In this document: positions 61,832 through 64,000 of the stretch, piece by piece
How positions within the stretch are numbered: the stretch's first letter is position 1
Layout of the letters: each line of letters begins with the position of its first letter
NCBI RefSeq assembly: GCF_014851915.1
Contig: NZ_JACVAP010000002.1
Coordinates: 186,001 to 250,000 of the forward strand
Length of the DNA stretch: 64,000 nt
DNA from: Xanthomonas sp. XNM01
GTDB taxonomy: Bacteria > Pseudomonadota > Gammaproteobacteria > Xanthomonadales > Xanthomonadaceae
Reading direction: 5' to 3'
The notes under the pieces: model-generated
What the model was told of the DNA's origin: nothing
The model's database searches: none
The model's input: only the letters and a program-made list of their open reading frames with translations
Position numbers and translations under genes: made by a program

Positions 61832-63928
61832 TCAGCGCACCGGCATGCCGGGCTGCGCAGCGGCATCGGCGTCCAGCAGCGCCAGCGCGCCACCGTCGAA
61901 GCCGGCCGACAGGATCATGCCTTCGCTGAGGCCGAAGCGCATCTTGCGTGGGGCGAGGTTGGCGATGAACACCACGTTGCGGCCGACCAGCTGCTCCGGC
62001 TCGCCGTAGCTGGCGCGGATGCCGGAGAAGATCTGGCGCTGGCCGAGATCGCCGGCGTCGAGCAGGAAGCGCAGCAGCTTGTCCGAGCCGTCGACGAAGC
62101 CGCACTCCAGCACCTTGCCGATGCGCAGGTCGAGTTTCGCGAAATCCTCGATGCCGATGTAGGCGGGCGCATCGGTTGCAGCGGCAGGCGTTGCGGCCTC
62201 GGGCTTCTTCGCCTCGGCGGGCTTGGCCGGTGCGGTGGCGGGAGTGGCGGCGAGGGTGTCCTTGGAAGCGTCGGTCATGGCGTCGATGGATTTCGGGTCG
62301 ATACGGGTGAACAGGGGCGTGTAGGCGGCCAGGGTGCGGCCGTCGAGTGCGGCGCGCTGGCCGGGCGCCAGTTCGACACCCAGATAGGCTTCGACCTTGG
62401 CGATGGTGGCCGGGATGATCGGCTTCAGTGCACCGGCGATGTCGGCGAAGGCCTGCAGCGCGGTGCCCAGCACCAGTTGCAGGTCGGCGCGGCGGGCCGG
62501 GTCCTTGGCCAGCGCCCACGGTGCGGTGCGGGCGATGTATTCGTTGGCCAAGTCGGCGGCGGCCATCGCACTGCGCGCCACGGCACCGTAGTTGTTCTGG
62601 CCATAGAGCTCGGGCACCTTGTCCAGCGCGGCGGCGACGTGGGCCAGCACGGCCTGCGCGTCCTCGTGCCAGCCGGCGCTCAGGTCTTCCCGTGCATCGA
62701 GCTGGCCGACGGCATTGCCGAAGTGGGTCTCCAGCAGCTTGGCGCTGCGGCTGGCCAGGTTGACGAACTTGCCGACCAGGTCGCTGTTCACGCGGGCGAC
62801 GAAATCGGACAGGTTCAGGTCCAGGTCGTCGACGCCGCCGGAGGACTTGCAGGCGAAGTAGTAGCGCAGCGCATCCGGCTCCAGACCCGCGTCCAGATAG
62901 GTGCGGGCCATGATGAAGGTGCCGCGCGACTTGGACATCTTCGCGCCGTCGACGGTCAGGTAGCCGTTGACGTGCAGGCGGGTCGGCGCGCGGTGGCCGC
63001 TGCCGTGCAGCACGGCCGGCCAGAACAGGCCGTGGAAATTGACGATGTCCTTGCCGATGAAGTGGTGCAGTTCGGCGTCGCTGCCGGGCTTGAGGAAGGC
63101 GTCGAAGTCGGCGCCGTTCTTCGCGCACAGGGTGCGGAAGCTGCTCAAGTAGCCGATCGGTGCGTCCAGCCACACGTACAGGTACTTGCCCGGCTGGCCG
63201 GGAATCTGGAAGCCGAAGTAGGGCGCATCGCGGGAAATGTCCCAGGCGCGCAGGCCGCCTTCGGCATCCAGCCATTCGGCCAGCTTGGCCTTGACGCCGG
63301 GCAGGGCGACGTCTCCGCCCAGCCACTGCCGCAGGAAGCCGTCGAACTGGCCGACCTCGAAGAAGAAGTGTTCGGAGTCCCGCATCTCCGGTGTCGCACC
63401 AGACAGCACCGAGCGCGGCTCCTTCAGGTCGGTGGGCGCATAGGTGGCGCCGCAGACCTCGCAGTTGTCGCCGTACTGGTCGGCGCTGCCGCAGTTCGGG
63501 CAGATGCCCTTGATGTAGCGGTCGGGCAGGAACATGCCCTTGGCCGGGTCGTAGAACTGGGCGACCGAGCGCCGGCTGATGTGGCCGTTGGCCTCCAGCC
63601 GGGCGTAGAACTGCTCGGTGAGTTCGCGGTTGGCCTCGGAGTTGGTCGAGTCGTAATGGTCGAAGGCCACGCCGAACGCGGCGAAATCGCGCTCGTGGCT
63701 GGCCTGCATGCCGGCGATGAAGGCTTCCGGGGTGACCCCGGCCTTCTCGGCGGCCAGCATGATCGGCGTGCCGTGGGTGTCGTCCGCGCACACGTAGTGG
63801 ACCGTGTCGCCGCGCATGCGGCGCGCCCGCACCCAGATGTCGGCCTGGATGTAGCCGACCAGATGGCCCAGGTGCAGGGGGCCGTTGGCGTAGGGCAGGG
63901 CGTTGGTGACGAGCGCGGAGCGGGACAT
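61832..63928 (-). CDS. metG: Methionyl-tRNA synthetase
   Basis: MetG charges tRNA-Met. The 698-residue class I synthetase has the HIGH-type motif in PYANGPLHLGH (12-22), a zinc-binding knuckle (CPNCGSADQYGDNCEVC), the KMSKS motif in VDGAKMSKSRGT and, after an Ala/Pro/Lys-rich linker (about 560-600), a C-terminal tRNA-binding EMAP-like domain (YIGIEDFAKLDLRIGKVLE). Length and layout match E. coli MetG. The promoter -10 lies about 27 bases upstream. Confidence 0.97.
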   Translation of the reverse strand: MSRSALVTNALPYANGPLHLGHLVGYIQADIWVRARRMRGDTVHYVCADDTHGTPIMLAAEKAGVTPEAFIAGMQASHERDFAAFGVAFDHYDSTNSEANRELTEQFYARLEANGHISRRSVAQFYDPAKGMFLPDRYIKGICPNCGSADQYGDNCEVCGATYAPTDLKEPRSVLSGATPEMRDSEHFFFEVGQFDGFLRQWLGGDVALPGVKAKLAEWLDAEGGLRAWDISRDAPYFGFQIPGQPGKYLYVWLDAPIGYLSSFRTLCAKNGADFDAFLKPGSDAELHHFIGKDIVNFHGLFWPAVLHGSGHRAPTRLHVNGYLTVDGAKMSKSRGTFIMARTYLDAGLEPDALRYYFACKSSGGVDDLDLNLSDFVARVNSDLVGKFVNLASRSAKLLETHFGNAVGQLDAREDLSAGWHEDAQAVLAHVAAALDKVPELYGQNNYGAVARSAMAAADLANEYIARTAPWALAKDPARRADLQLVLGTALQAFADIAGALKPIIPATIAKVEAYLGVELAPGQRAALDGRTLAAYTPLFTRIDPKSIDAMTDASKDTLAATPATAPAKPAEAKKPEAATPAAATDAPAYIGIEDFAKLDLRIGKVLECGFVDGSDKLLRFLLDAGDLGQRQIFSGIRASYGEPEQLVGRNVVFIANLAPRKMRFGLSEGMILSAGFDGGALALLDADAAAQPGMPVR

Positions 63929-63951
63929 GGCGGTCGGTCTGCTGGGGGGCG

Positions 63952-63962
63952 GCGATTATCGC
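63952..63962 (-). promoter_or_regulatory. -10 region of the metG promoter
   Basis: On the minus strand GATAAT lies inside the palindrome GCGATAATCGC, the same as upstream of lepA. Confidence 0.5.
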
Positions 63963-63976
63963 ATGGCCGAAACGAC

Positions 63977-64000
63977 GCGACCCGGCCGGAGCCGGGTCGC
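63977..64000 (-). terminator. Hairpin at the right window edge
   Basis: GCGACCCGGC (63977-63986) and GCCGGGTCGC (63991-64000) form a perfect 10-bp stem with a 4-base loop; on the minus strand GTCGTTTC follows. It probably terminates a gene beyond the window and separates it from the metG promoter. Confidence 0.65.

Noticed and set aside
1-64000. CRISPR arrays, insertion sequences, prophage genes
   Set aside because: No regularly spaced repeats, transposase motifs or phage structural genes were seen on either strand.

Overview
The window is a stretch of chromosome from a high-G+C gammaproteobacterium of the Xanthomonadaceae/Lysobacteraceae (Xanthomonas, Lysobacter or Luteimonas type). Gene orders recalled from that family recur: moxR-DUF58-transglutaminase-slp; yceD-rpmF-fabH; fabD-fabG-acpP-fabF-pabB-mltG-tmk-holB-pilZ; rpoE-rseA-mucD-lepA-lepB-DUF4845-rnc-era-recO; metG with a stand-alone rnfB. 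The PilZ protein also matches the Xanthomonas type that does not bind c-di-GMP. The genus cannot be fixed by reading alone.

Layout. Positions 1-3366 hold the end of kdkA (LPS Kdo kinase), an MBL-fold hydrolase and the molybdopterin genes moaA, moaC, moaD and moaE. Positions 3749-3850 on the minus strand are a small SRP RNA (ffs). Positions 4682-7660 are an insert of visibly lower G+C carrying two overlapping genes: an OLD-type ATPase/TOPRIM nuclease and an unrecognised 252-residue partner. A tRNA-Ser(GGA) with promoter and terminator follows on the minus strand. Positions 8214-11506 hold dnaX, ybaB, recR and a HIT protein. Positions 11826-16219 (minus) are slp, a transglutaminase, DUF58 and MoxR genes, divergent from a GT39 glycosyltransferase.

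Positions 18108-29830 hold a Maf pyrophosphatase (minus) and then the fatty-acid and replication cluster yceD through pilZ. Positions 29882-33516 have a DUF4380 protein, a small membrane protein and a FadB-like beta-oxidation enzyme (minus). Positions 33810-42630 are the envelope-stress sigma/anti-sigma/protease genes followed by lepA, lepB, DUF4845, rnc, era and recO. Positions 43170-49215 hold a GNAT-nitrilase pair, then PAP2, GT4, xseA and queG on the minus strand. Positions 49364-57043 hold nnrD, tsaE, amiC, mutL, a DUF1684 lipoprotein and a TraB/GumN protein. The right end (minus) carries a TonB-dependent receptor, rnfB, a HAD hydrolase and metG.

Most of the window is ordinary core genome. 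The strongest candidate for an undescribed system is the two-gene OLD nuclease plus partner module, which looks like an anti-phage defence cassette set between two RNA genes. Other points of interest are a leader hairpin that appears to bury the ribosome binding site of the TonB receptor gene, several genes whose -10 box lies only 6-10 bases before the start codon (apparent leaderless mRNAs), tandem hairpins between acpP and fabF, and a PabB with an alanine where the family usually has its catalytic lysine.
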